DNA from: Oleomonas cavernae
GTDB taxonomy: Bacteria; Pseudomonadota; Alphaproteobacteria; Zavarziniales; Zavarziniaceae
NCBI RefSeq assembly: GCF_003590945.1
Contig: NZ_QYUK01000011.1
Span: 3,752,909-3,816,908, forward strand
DNA length: 64,000 nucleotides
Reading direction: 5' to 3'
This document shows positions 20,379-28,933 of the stretch, piece after piece (within the stretch, counting starts at the first letter, position 1; each line of letters starts with the position of its first letter). The notes beneath the pieces are model-generated. The model made no database searches. It had not been told where the DNA came from and was given only the letters and a program-made list of their open reading frames with translations. A program made the translations under genes and the position numbers.

Positions 20379-21429
20379 CGCTTCCACTAAAATCTATGAA
20401 AACTGGCTTCAGCGAGAAATCGGTGATGATTTTTTTGCGGATGATCTAGAGGTAAAACACAAAAAGATGCGGGCTAGCCCGTTCTCATTTCTTCGTGCCA
20501 CGTATTGGCGTTGGGCTGAAATTATTTTCGAAATTTGCCCAGATCTTACGGGAGCACCGAGGGTCCTTGCGATCGGCGACATCCATCTGGAAAATTTCGG
20601 AACTTGGCGCGATATCGACGGCCGGCTGATATGGGGCGTCAACGATTTCGACGATGCTGCCGTGATGCCTTACCCTCTGGATCTCATTCGTCTAGCCTGC
20701 AGCACATTCCTTATCCGACGAGATAGCAACCCATCAACACACGATATTTGCCATGCGATCCACAAGGGTTACACCGAAGGCCTCGCCAACCCATCTCCTG
20801 TGGTGTTGGAACGCGACTATGATTGGCTGCGCAGAATACTCCTGTTGTCGGAACGCGAGCGGACCAAGTTCTGGGAGAAGATTGCTCGCTTAGTCCCCAT
20901 GGCAGCTCCGGCGCCTTACGAGCATGCACTCCATGCAGCAATGCCCGAGCCGGATCGACCTTTGACGATCTTCCCGCGGAGCGCCGGTACAGGCAGCCTC
21001 GGGCGCCCTCGCTTTTTGGCCAGTTGCGATTGGCGCGGCGGCCCCGTGTTACGAGAAGCTAAGGCACTGGTAGTCTCGGGATGGTCAATTCGTCATGCGC
21101 CCGCCGACAAAACCATACGCGCCGGTGAAATCGCTACCGGCAGGTTTCGTGCGCCAGACCCGCACCTTCGTTTGGCGGACCGTATCGTTGTCCGCCGTCT
21201 CTCGCCTAACAGTCGCAAGATTGAAGTGAAGGATGCCGCCGATGAATTGCTGTCCCTCCAGATGCTAGAGTTAATGGGACGCGAAATCGCAAACTGCCAT
21301 GCGGATGATCCGAGCCGCCTTAGCCAGCTCAGGGAAGACGTAGCAGGCCGCAAAAATGGGTGGTTGCACACGCCCGCGAAGATCGCCGCGGAGAGAATAG
21401 TGCACGATCAGGCGGAGTACGTTGCGTGA
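20365..21429 (+). CDS. DUF2252 family protein
   Basis: The product has 354 residues with GAGGAAAA before the ATG. It carries the DUF2252 hallmarks: MRASPFSFLRATYWRW near 35-50, GDIHLENFG at 71-79 and VNDFDDA at 92-98, resembling the catalytic GDxHxxN and DFD elements of aminoglycoside-phosphotransferase-like kinases. The family is widespread and functionally unknown; kinase-fold membership is inferred from these motifs. Members are often about 400 residues or more, so this is a shorter version. It follows the small gene at 20145 closely and precedes a DUF2278 gene on the same strand. Confidence 0.85.
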   Translation: MNGINASTKIYENWLQREIGDDFFADDLEVKHKKMRASPFSFLRATYWRWAEIIFEICPDLTGAPRVLAIGDIHLENFGTWRDIDGRLIWGVNDFDDAAVMPYPLDLIRLACSTFLIRRDSNPSTHDICHAIHKGYTEGLANPSPVVLERDYDWLRRILLLSERERTKFWEKIARLVPMAAPAPYEHALHAAMPEPDRPLTIFPRSAGTGSLGRPRFLASCDWRGGPVLREAKALVVSGWSIRHAPADKTIRAGEIATGRFRAPDPHLRLADRIVVRRLSPNSRKIEVKDAADELLSLQMLELMGREIANCHADDPSRLSQLREDVAGRKNGWLHTPAKIAAERIVHDQAEYVA

Positions 21430-21504
21430 CGCACATGGGCGGAATGTAACGTTAGGATGATCTTGTATTCTTAGCCCTCGATCTCAGCTCGGAGGAAGTC
21501 GAAC

Positions 21505-22552
21505 ATGCCGTTGAAAAGCTATGCGGTGCTTAAAGGACGCCCGATCAGCAACCGCCTCGCATCGGGTGCAAGCCCACACTATCAGGTTCTTGTTTCAGAA
21601 AACGGTACACTGCATCGCATTGCCGTAAATGTCCGCTCGCAGGACGGCAGCGAGGTCGAGTTTCTCGTTAGGTCGCGGTTCGAGCACCCAATTACGGAAA
21701 GTCTCGCAGCGCTGCCTGAAGGGTTACACCCGATCGTCAGCCGCCCGGGGGAATAGCGTTGGACTTCATTCGCGGCAACCTCATGCAACCGTGGGAGTTG
21801 AAACCGCTTCCGCTGTCAGCGGCGGGCCCAGACAACGATCTCAACGAGAAGATCGATGCCTATGTGCAACGTGCGATGTCAGACGAAGAATCCATGATTT
21901 ACGCCTTCGGCGAAACCTGGGGGCCCGAACACGACAAAGCGGACAGGTATTTCGGGTTCAAGCCCGGTCGGGGCATTCATGACATCCACTTCAATCAAGG
22001 AAATCCGCCCGGACCTTTCGCAGGCCAGAATGCCCCTTATCAGGACGGGGGCTGATTCTGGAATTTCCTAAGGATGGGCAATGGGTAGCGATATTTCTGA
22101 AGTTCCAGACGCAAGCTTGGCATTCGAGTGATGCTGACGGATCGACCATTATCCGCGCCGATAGCGACTTCCCCGCAGCGCCGCACACACCTGTCAACCG
22201 CGACCACATCCCTCCGCTCGACGTGCCAGATGGACTTATTCGCATCATTGCGGCTTATGTGAACGACGTGAAGACGCCGGAGCGAGAAACCGTCACTCTG
22301 CTTAATACCGCTGATATCCCGATCGACCTTGCCGGCTGGACAATCAAGGACAAGCAGAAGAATAGCTTGCCACTCAGTGGTTCGATAGCCGCGGGTACAA
22401 CGAAGATAATCGAGATTGATACACCGGTTACTTTATCCAACAAAGGCGGGATTATCACGCTATTAAACGCCCAGGGCGTCAAGGTACATGGTGTTTCCTA
22501 TACCAAAGAGGAGGCAAGGCAGCCTGGTCGGACGATTCCCTTCCAGAACTGA
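21505..22552 (+). pseudogene. DUF2278 protein with C-terminal lamin-tail domain, interrupted by two apparent -1 frameshifts
   Basis: It starts at an ATG preceded by GGAGGAAG. The first frame (MPLKSYAVLKGRPISNRLAS) is the canonical DUF2278 opening and stops at 21756. The second frame resumes as IALDFIRGNLMQPWEL and stops at 22055 after NAPYQDGG. The third gives LILEFPKDGQWVAIFLKFQT and ends with a lamin-tail domain (GLIRIIAAYVND, then LLNTADIPIDLAGWTIKD). Each break falls in a five-G run, 21747-21751 and 22047-22051, and one extra G at each yields an uninterrupted protein of about 349 residues. DUF2278/lamin-tail proteins are uncharacterised; lamin-tail domains in bacteria accompany secreted nucleases. 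The full continuity of family motifs suggests the gene is functional in the organism. Confidence 0.85.
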
Positions 22553-22593
22553 TCAACTGCTCCCGTCGCGACCATCATGATGCTGGCTAAAAT

Positions 22594-22623
22594 CGCGTAA
22601 CCGCGATGAGTTGCGGTTACGCG
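22594..22623. terminator. Hairpin between convergent genes
   Basis: A perfect 11-bp stem, CGCGTAACCGC at 22594-22604 and its complement at 22613-22623, encloses an 8-base loop. It lies between the convergent DUF2278 and GH19-like genes. Read on the minus strand the stem is followed by ATTTT, a weak terminator signature; on the plus strand there is no T run. Confidence 0.5.
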
Positions 22624-22835
22624 AGATAGCGGCACTAATTGGCTCGCCCTATTCAATTGGTTGCGAAAGCGTAGCCCGAGGGGAATCAAGCAATTACATC
22701 ATCGCGTCCGCTTAGATCGCATCACTGTAGGATCCAGCACATTTCACGCTGGCGCTCAGGGGTAAGCGCCCGGTGTGTATCGCCACATTGGACAACGTTA
22801 TCGTTGGACCACAGTCCGAAAAACACGCCGGCCGG

Positions 22836-24275
22836 TTACTTCGAACTCACCCAGACCTCAAGCACACCAGGGTTGATAATGGGCGTGAAAACGGTTGTCA
22901 TTGGTCGCTCGGATAGCTTTTGGGCTTCGACAAGTCGTGCGAGGGCCGCTGCGGCAGTTGCATCGGTCGCTCGACCGTATCGGACCTCCGCCAGGCCGGC
23001 AGCCGCCGCGGTACGCTCTCCGCCGCTTCCTGCGCCCTGTACGCCCCACCCGGCGTCCGCCCACTTCTTCATCATTGCTTTCACATTCTCTCGCTCGATC
23101 AGGCCCGCGAACTGCACAAACACTCGATACGACGCCGGATCGACAGGTAGAGACGCCACCATCCGATTGTAAATTTCTCCTGCCGGCCCCACCCGAGCAA
23201 GGTCACCGGTGATGATCCGGTGAACGACCTCGAATTTCCCAGCCGAAAGGGCAGTGACTATCTCTTCTTTCCGTTCCATGAACAGGGCTACCGCAATTCG
23301 AGCCGCGGTTTCAGGCCTTGCTGCATCGTCCGGCGAAACCAACAACGCGTTCCCCAATCCCAGCAGTTCACCCATGCGCTGATAGGCGGCCTTCCCTGTA
23401 ATGAAAATATACCCGCGGCCCCTGAAGCGTACGCCGTCGCCCGGCTCGATGTTTCCGGCGATGCCCTCATAGCTGCGGCCCGCGATTTCGCGCTCCGTGA
23501 GCGAGTTGAACCACACCGTCGAATGAGCACATTCAGCGACGATCGCGAGTCCCAGCCCAACATCGTCCACGCCGAATTCCCTGAATGCCGCAAGCAGATA
23601 GGGCAGATGCATCCTGATCCGTTCCGCTGCAGAGGGTTCCAGGTGCGCAACAAATTCCACGGAGATTGTATTGATGACAGCAGCTACCGCGCTTGCCTGT
23701 GCCGGAGTTAGTTCCCGAGACAACCCACCAAGCGCCGCAAGCTTTTCCCGGTTGATCTCAGCTTCCTGCTCCGCGAGGCCAGTCAGGAAAGCGCGCCGGT
23801 CAGCAATCTTCGTTTCAAGGTCGACAATCTTGGTGTGGAACACACCAGCATCATCCGTCCGGCCCTCCCGGACAGCCTTGTCCTTCAATTCCACAGCCTC
23901 ACTCAGTTCGGCCTGGAGTTTTGCTATCTCGTCAGTCGTCGAACCTTTTTCGCGCGCGATCTTCTCCGAAACCTTCCAGTGCTCGGCCATCCGCGCGGAA
24001 AATAGCATTTCGTCGTCGTGCTTTTTCTTTGCCCACACACTAAGCGGGTGTTCCGGCAACTCTGAGATCGCGTCCCAGAGCATGAGGCGGGTCGGCTGCG
24101 TTGTATCCTTCTCAATCAGCATCTTCAGGAATTCGGTGGCAATCTTGCTCTGCTGTTCGATCCGCGCCAGGCTTTCGGCGCGGCGTTTATCGATCCAGGT
24201 CGTCAGCGCCTGACCGGTCGTGATGATCAAACCCAGCAGTGTGACCCACGCGGTTATCTTGGTGGTGTCGCTCAT
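22836..24275 (-). CDS. Membrane-anchored GH19 (chitinase/lysozyme-like) glycoside hydrolase
   Basis: The product has 479 residues from the ATG at 24275 (MSDTTKITAWVTLLGLI), with AGGA just upstream; a longer in-frame reading to 24422 lacks support. One membrane segment spans residues 10-27. A long charged helical region follows (about 30-185) rich in Glu, Lys and Ala, likely coiled coil. The C-terminal 270 residues look GH19-like: AIVAECAHST with a candidate catalytic Glu near 248, then FRGRGYIFITG near 284-294, the FRGRGxIQLTG motif of GH19 enzymes. GH19 enzymes cleave chitin or peptidoglycan; with a membrane anchor and coiled coil, cell-wall remodelling or a secreted-effector role is plausible. 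The C-terminal helical tail is unassigned. Confidence 0.75.
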   Translation of the reverse strand: MSDTTKITAWVTLLGLIITTGQALTTWIDKRRAESLARIEQQSKIATEFLKMLIEKDTTQPTRLMLWDAISELPEHPLSVWAKKKHDDEMLFSARMAEHWKVSEKIAREKGSTTDEIAKLQAELSEAVELKDKAVREGRTDDAGVFHTKIVDLETKIADRRAFLTGLAEQEAEINREKLAALGGLSRELTPAQASAVAAVINTISVEFVAHLEPSAAERIRMHLPYLLAAFREFGVDDVGLGLAIVAECAHSTVWFNSLTEREIAGRSYEGIAGNIEPGDGVRFRGRGYIFITGKAAYQRMGELLGLGNALLVSPDDAARPETAARIAVALFMERKEEIVTALSAGKFEVVHRIITGDLARVGPAGEIYNRMVASLPVDPASYRVFVQFAGLIERENVKAMMKKWADAGWGVQGAGSGGERTAAAAGLAEVRYGRATDATAAAALARLVEAQKLSERPMTTVFTPIINPGVLEVWVSSK

Positions 24276-25086
24276 GGTCCTGCCTAGCGGCCCCCTTGGT
24301 TCATTCCAATAGCGGACAAGCTGCTCATCCAACGGTGGTTGGTTTCGCGGGCACACGGGGACCACATACCTACCGCAGCGTTTCCGGAAAAAAGCCCCGC
24401 AACACCCCCACTTCCCGTGCATCCTATCTTTGCATGCAACTACTGCACAGTAAAGAAGGAGGTGGCCCCCGATTGCCTTCCGCTCAGATCAGGCCTCCGA
24501 AACCCTCTATCGGTCAAAATCTCGAGCACTGGAGAGCACCAGCACTCTCGCCCTCCAAAGCTGGTTTGAACCCGTGGGGCTTACGGGAAGGCACAAAGAC
24601 GTGCGGGAACCTGACGGGGGACAACGGCTCACACACTTGGCAGAAGCTCGATAGATTTGCTCAGCATCGCAACAGCCCGCGCCCGAATCCTTGGTGAAGA
24701 TCGCTTTGGCAGCATCAGAAACCGATCAGATATCAGGGCAAGCTTTTCGAAACATAGCTTCTTTTTTGTAACTCGTGCCTTCCCGCAGCGACAGAGAAAA
24801 AACGCGGCGTCAACACATCATCAAGTTCGCCAACCCGAGCAAGGTGACTGCGAGATACTCAAGCCTGAACTCTTTGACGTTGTGTGTCGCTTCGATTCGA
24901 TCCCGGGCAGATGAGCCGTTGTCGACGCGGCAAAGGCATCGCGGCGAACGCCATGTTCCACCGCTTGAGCCAGTAGGCTGCCAAGTTGCGTGCTGTTCTT
25001 GACGTTCAGGGTATTTCAACTCAATCGCACTGAGCGAAACGCGGCTCGTTAACCAGTTTTGAACCAAGCCGAGCGACCATGCCGGC
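24276..25086. other. About 800 bases without a recognisable gene
   Basis: No frame here has a ribosome site together with family resemblance. The stretch contains AT-rich patches near 24740-24780 and a minus-strand reading around 24815-24925 that faintly recalls the tail of IS5-like transposases, too weak to call. It separates two divergent genes and probably carries both promoters. Confidence 0.4.
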
Positions 25087-25698
25087 ATGCGGGAACGTGA
25101 ATCGGCATTTTCGATTTTGGCCAGCGTGCGGCGGCGCCGGCGGCGCCAGCGGCTGGCTACGTGGTTTCGTCGCTGGTGGCCGGCATTCGCATTCGGCATC
25201 CCCTTAGGCGTGGCTGCCGGCCTGGTGTTGGTCGATCCCGCACCCATGTTGGCAGTCTTCGAACCCGGCCCGCCTACACCGCCTGGTGCCGTGGTCGGGC
25301 GGGCGTCCGTCGTCGATGGCGACACGATCGAGATCCACGGCGAGCGGATCAGGATGTTCGGCATCGATGCCCCCGAAAGCGGGCAGCTCTGCCAGGACGC
25401 CAAGGGCAGCGACTACCGTTGCAGTCAGCAGGCCGCCAACCACCTAGATGGCCTGATCGGCTGGTCTACGGTCTCTTGCGAGGGAAGTGAGCGGGATCGA
25501 TACGGCCGGTTGATCGCGACTTGCACGGCCCGTGGGCAAGACCTCAGCGAGAAGATGGTCCGCGACGGCTGGGCGATGGCCTTCACGCGGTACTCATCAC
25601 GCTATGTCGGCGCCGAGGCTGCCGCGAAGGCGGCCGGCAACGGGATCTGGACCGGCAGCTTCACGCCGCCTTGGGAATGGCGCGAAGCCCACAGGTAG
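25087..25698 (+). CDS. Membrane-anchored thermonuclease (SNase-like) family protein
   Basis: The product has 203 residues. An Arg-rich cytoplasmic start (RRRRRRQR) is followed by one hydrophobic segment (about 32-50), so the catalytic part faces the periplasm. The SNase-like domain covers about 68-195: VVDGDTIEI, then RIRMFGIDAPES and ERDRYGRL. By family comparison Arg89, Glu97 and Arg141 correspond to the catalytic Arg-Glu-Arg of staphylococcal nuclease, with Asp77 and Asp79 positioned for calcium. It probably degrades extracellular or periplasmic DNA/RNA. The gene is convergent with the small operon at 25727-26857. Confidence 0.88.
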   Translation: MRERESAFSILASVRRRRRRQRLATWFRRWWPAFAFGIPLGVAAGLVLVDPAPMLAVFEPGPPTPPGAVVGRASVVDGDTIEIHGERIRMFGIDAPESGQLCQDAKGSDYRCSQQAANHLDGLIGWSTVSCEGSERDRYGRLIATCTARGQDLSEKMVRDGWAMAFTRYSSRYVGAEAAAKAAGNGIWTGSFTPPWEWREAHR

Positions 25699-25726
25699 CG
25701 CGCATCGAGCCGCGGCCTGGCTGCCG

Positions 25727-25966
25727 TCACCCGTTCCCGACGCGATCGCCGGCGAGGGTCGCCGCGGAAACGCTCAGCTGCTCGGCAACCTCGGCAAAAC
25801 GCGCCCGGACATAGAATGCCCGCCCCGCGGTCTTGAGCAGGATCACCGTAACGTGCTCGTCGTGCCCATGCTGATGGAAGCCGGCGACCTCGCCAGCCTC
25901 GACCGCGATCGGCCCGGCCTCCTCCTCGCCGTTGACGTCCCAGAGGGTGAAGGTGACGAAGGTCAT
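25727..25966 (-). CDS. Small hypothetical protein, third gene of the caspase-like operon
   Basis: The product has 79 residues from MTFVTFTLWDVNG; AGGGG lies upstream of the ATG. The protein has an His-rich turn (GFHQHGHDEHV) and ends with a VRARFAEVAEQL helix faintly like FlbD-type small proteins. It begins 44 bases after the 78-residue gene on the same strand. No function can be assigned. Confidence 0.55.
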   Translation of the reverse strand: MTFVTFTLWDVNGEEEAGPIAVEAGEVAGFHQHGHDEHVTVILLKTAGRAFYVRARFAEVAEQLSVSAATLAGDRVGNG

Positions 25967-26009
25967 ATGGTATTCCCCTGCAGCGATGTTGCCCTGAGGC
26001 ATTTGCCGC

Positions 26010-26246
26010 TCATGGCCGCGACGGCCACCGGTCGCTGGCGTCCAAGCCGATCCGCCGGCCATCCCGCTTGGCGACGGCGGCCCGCACCGCGGCCCAGAAC
26101 CGAAAGGCTTCCCGCCCCCTCGCCTCGCGGAACGCGGCCAGCGCCGCCGAATAGGCAAACTGCCCATGCTCCTCGACCAATTGTGCCACCTCTGCCTGGA
26201 CGGCGGACCGGAAAGCCCGGCGGCGGCGGAGGTAGCCGAAGATCAT
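26010..26246 (-). CDS. Small helical hypothetical protein, second gene of the caspase-like operon
   Basis: The product has 78 residues, starting MIFGYLRRRRAFRSAVQAEV. Its ATG overlaps the stop of the caspase-like gene (ATGA). It is predicted nearly all-helical and rich in Ala and Arg, without membrane segments. Translational coupling suggests a stoichiometric partner of the upstream protein, possibly a regulator or inhibitor; this is inference from gene order. Confidence 0.6.
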   Translation of the reverse strand: MIFGYLRRRRAFRSAVQAEVAQLVEEHGQFAYSAALAAFREARGREAFRFWAAVRAAVAKRDGRRIGLDASDRWPSRP

Positions 26247-26857
26247 TCGCTGTTCGGGTTGACGGCGGTGAGCGCCTTGGGGTCGGCATTGTAAACCGAC
26301 GGGTAGCGCTTGGACCAGTTGGCCGCCCCGCCGTCGGGCGGGTATGACAGCACCAGGCCCTCGAACTGGTCGAGCTTGCCGAAGGGGCATGGCGTGGTCC
26401 GGCTGTAGGCGTTGGACGATTGCAGCTCGGTGCCCGCGACCACGTAGGCGCCGGTCTCCTTCGCCAGACGGCGCAGGAAGGTGTCTCCGTTGCCGGTGAA
26501 GCCCAGGGCCTTGATGAAGGCGCCATCGCCCTGCGACGCGGTGTCGGGGCCGACGATGCGCCCGACCAAGCAGGCCCTGACCCAAATCTTCTCGACCAAC
26601 CCCTTCCAGCTCGCGAACAGCCCGAGGTCGCTCGTGCTCACCCCTTTGCCTAACTGCAGATAGGCCGGCGCCCCGTGGCAGGAGATGACGAGTTCCTTCA
26701 GCTTGCCGCCGGGGGCGCCCTTGGCGACCTGGGCGGTCCAGCCGACGATCTTCTCGACGTTCTCGTCCTTCGAGACCTCCCAGGTATTCCACATTTGCAC
26801 GCGGACCGGCGCCCGCTCGTCGTTCAAGCCCATGTGGGGCGCTTTGATGTCGATCAC
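26243..26857 (-). CDS. Caspase-like (CHAT/DUF4347-type) His-Cys protein
   Basis: The product has 204 residues from a GTG preceded by an excellent GGAGGG site. The body has the strand order of caspase-fold proteins. A strand ends in LVISCHGAPAYLQLG (His61-Gly62), then DLGLFASWKGLVEKIWVRAC with Cys96 at the end of the next strand, then a helix and VVAGT. His-Gly followed about 35 residues later by a Cys after a hydrophobic strand is the catalytic pattern of CHAT, gingipain and DUF4347 proteins. Residues 1-9 (MIDIKAPHM) form a leader also seen in a remnant at 17873. The gene leads a three-gene operon divergent from hxsD (197 bases apart). Protease activity is inferred; a carbohydrate- or NAD-linked role cannot be excluded. 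Confidence 0.65.
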   Translation of the reverse strand: MIDIKAPHMGLNDERAPVRVQMWNTWEVSKDENVEKIVGWTAQVAKGAPGGKLKELVISCHGAPAYLQLGKGVSTSDLGLFASWKGLVEKIWVRACLVGRIVGPDTASQGDGAFIKALGFTGNGDTFLRRLAKETGAYVVAGTELQSSNAYSRTTPCPFGKLDQFEGLVLSYPPDGGAANWSKRYPSVYNADPKALTAVNPNSE

Positions 26858-27053
26858 CGTTTCCCTCCCCCGAGGAAGAAGCGACAGCAAAATACCACGC
26901 TTTCAGCTTGCCGCCGTGACCGTTGATACAAACCGGTCCCGCCCGCCCACAAGGCTTGTCACGGGCTTCCTCTCCAACGCCAGCAGAGGCTTGCAGCCTC
27001 CGATTTTAGAGCACATGCTGTGGTTGTGAGGGCGCTACAGGGGCGGCGAGCAA

Positions 27054-27428
27054 ATGTTGGGTTGCGAATTCATCGACACCAACGGTGATGATGTCTCTGT
27101 CATCGCTGCGGAAGACCTTGTCCGCGTTGATATCAAGGTCCATTCCCTCTCCGTCATAAGGCGAGCCTGCTATTCACTAGCGGCCGACTGTTGGTTCTGG
27201 ATCCGGGACGACGATGACAATCATGTCGTTGTCGAGATCGCTCGGCGCCAAGCTGACAGCGACCTGCTTTTAGTCAGGCGGCGGTTGGGTCAGGCCCTAA
27301 TCGACTTCGGCATCCGGCAACGCATCGAGGATGCTTCCGCCGAGGTACGATCGGTGTTGATTTCGGCCGCGTTGGCAGAGGCCCGGGGTTCGCGGCGCGC
27401 GATGTCGGACGAGGACCAAACACCGTGA
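27054..27428 (+). CDS. hxsD: HxsD, His-Xaa-Ser system small protein
   Basis: The product has 124 residues. It carries the HxsD pattern: conversion from a beta-strand start (DLVRVDIKVHSLSVIRRACY) to SLAADCWFWIR, an acidic turn, then a C-terminal helix with LGQALIDFGIRQRIED and SVLISAALAEA. HxsD accompanies HxsB and HxsC in every complete His-Xaa-Ser locus and has no known catalytic activity; it may present the precursor to the maturases, as RiPP recognition proteins do. The stop overlaps the GTG start of hxsB. It leads the operon, with its promoter in the 197 bases shared with the caspase-like gene. Confidence 0.85.
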   Translation: MLGCEFIDTNGDDVSVIAAEDLVRVDIKVHSLSVIRRACYSLAADCWFWIRDDDDNHVVVEIARRQADSDLLLVRRRLGQALIDFGIRQRIEDASAEVRSVLISAALAEARGSRRAMSDEDQTP

Positions 27429-28933
27429 CATCTGGGCGTCCAATCTTTGATGACCTCAGCGCGTTTTCCCCGCGGGGCCCGTATCAGTTGGCGCCTTTGC
27501 GCTTCGATGTCCTGCCGGACGCCAGTGACAGGGTGATTCTGACGTCGGAAGCAGGCGATTTCCTGATCACGGATCGAGATGCCCTCGGTCAACTGGTTGA
27601 TGGCCGCTTGGATTTGGAGAACGAGCTTGCTGAGGCCCTGGTGGCGCGGCAAATGCTCTTCGTCGGCGATGCCGCCTCCCAGGCCGTATCCGCGGTACGA
27701 TATCGCAGCCGTAAGTCATTTATCCGGGGCGGACCGTCACTGCACCTTTTCGTGGTCACATTGCGGTGTGACCACTCGTGCCCTTACTGCCAAGTCTCTC
27801 GACAAGCCGATGGTGCCGATCGTCGATTCGACATGACCCAGGAGACGGCCGCTGGCGCGATCGACCTGTTGTTCTCGTCACCCAGCCCAAATCTGACTGT
27901 CGAGTTTCAGGGCGGAGAACCGCTGCTCAATTTCGACATGATCCGCTGGATCACGGAGAAAATCGCCACACGCAACCTCATTGAGAAGCGCGAGATTACG
28001 TTCGCGATCACCACAACACTGCATCATGCCGACGACGGCATGCTGGCTTTCATGCGGGAACACAAGTTTGAGGTCTCAACCTCCCTCGATGGGCCAGCCG
28101 AGCTTCACAATCTCAACCGCCCCCTCAAATCAGGCGATAGCTATGCCAGAACGACCGACGGCATCGAGCGAGCAAGAGCGGTTTTAGGGCCCGACAAGAT
28201 ATCGGCCCTGGTCACGCTGACGACGGAAAGCCTGAAGGCGCCCGAAGCGATCATCGACAGCCACCTTACCCTCGGCTTCCGATCGATCTTCCTTCGGCCG
28301 CTGAGCCCATTCGGCTTCGCCATCAAGGCAAAGCGCCGAATCGGCTATCAGGTGGACCAGTTTCTCGAATTTTATGGGCGAGCAATCGCCTACATGATCA
28401 AACTCAACGGCCGCGGCATTGAGGTCAGCGAGGCCTATGCTTCAATGCTCCTCGCTAAGATCATGACGCCTTACGCCCAAGGATACGTAGATTTGCGCTC
28501 GCCGTCGGGCGCTGGCCTGGGAGCGCTGGTCTACAACTACGATGGCTTCGTCTATCCCTCGGACGAGGCGCGGATGCTTGCAGAGATGGGGGACCGGAGC
28601 CTGGCCCTTTGCCGCGCCACCGACTCCTACGCCGCGCTCATGGCTTCGGCGCCGATGCAGATGCTTCTCCTCTCTGGGGTAGCAGAAAGCCTGCCCGGCT
28701 GCAGCGACTGCGCCTACCTTCCCTATTGCGGTGCTGACCCGATCCATGAATTGGCGACGCAAGGAGACCCAGTCGGGCATCGGGCGTTCAGCGATCACTG
28801 CCGGCGCCACATGGGCATATTCCGGCTGCTCTTCCGATACCTCGCCTCCGGCGACCACGAGGTGCTCGGCATTCTCCGCCGTTGGGCAACCCAATACATG
28901 GGCATCGAGCCCGGTCAGGCAGCGCCCCGATGA
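27425..28933 (+). CDS. hxsB: HxsB, His-Xaa-Ser system radical SAM maturase
   Basis: The product has 502 residues from a GTG overlapping the hxsD stop. An N-terminal beta domain (1-100) comes before the radical SAM core. Cys115, Cys119 and Cys122 in LRCDHSCPYC bind the 4Fe-4S cluster, and FQGGEPLLNF is the SAM-contacting GGEP motif. The C-terminal part has Cys residues in GCSDCAYLPYCGADP plus a later DHCRRH, a SPASM-like region expected to bind auxiliary iron-sulfur clusters, as in peptide-modifying maturases. HxsB is the first of a paired set of radical SAM enzymes thought to modify the His-Xaa-Ser protein HxsA. The chemistry of the modification is not established to my knowledge. Confidence 0.93.
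   Translation: MTSGRPIFDDLSAFSPRGPYQLAPLRFDVLPDASDRVILTSEAGDFLITDRDALGQLVDGRLDLENELAEALVARQMLFVGDAASQAVSAVRYRSRKSFIRGGPSLHLFVVTLRCDHSCPYCQVSRQADGADRRFDMTQETAAGAIDLLFSSPSPNLTVEFQGGEPLLNFDMIRWITEKIATRNLIEKREITFAITTTLHHADDGMLAFMREHKFEVSTSLDGPAELHNLNRPLKSGDSYARTTDGIERARAVLGPDKISALVTLTTESLKAPEAIIDSHLTLGFRSIFLRPLSPFGFAIKAKRRIGYQVDQFLEFYGRAIAYMIKLNGRGIEVSEAYASMLLAKIMTPYAQGYVDLRSPSGAGLGALVYNYDGFVYPSDEARMLAEMGDRSLALCRATDSYAALMASAPMQMLLLSGVAESLPGCSDCAYLPYCGADPIHELATQGDPVGHRAFSDHCRRHMGIFRLLFRYLASGDHEVLGILRRWATQYMGIEPGQAAPR

Noticed and set aside
24810-25403. Possible IS5-like tail on the minus strand upstream of the thermonuclease
   Set aside because: Only a faint pattern (RIEATHNVKEFRLEYLAV) with no other transposase motif, and it overlaps the well-supported thermonuclease gene.
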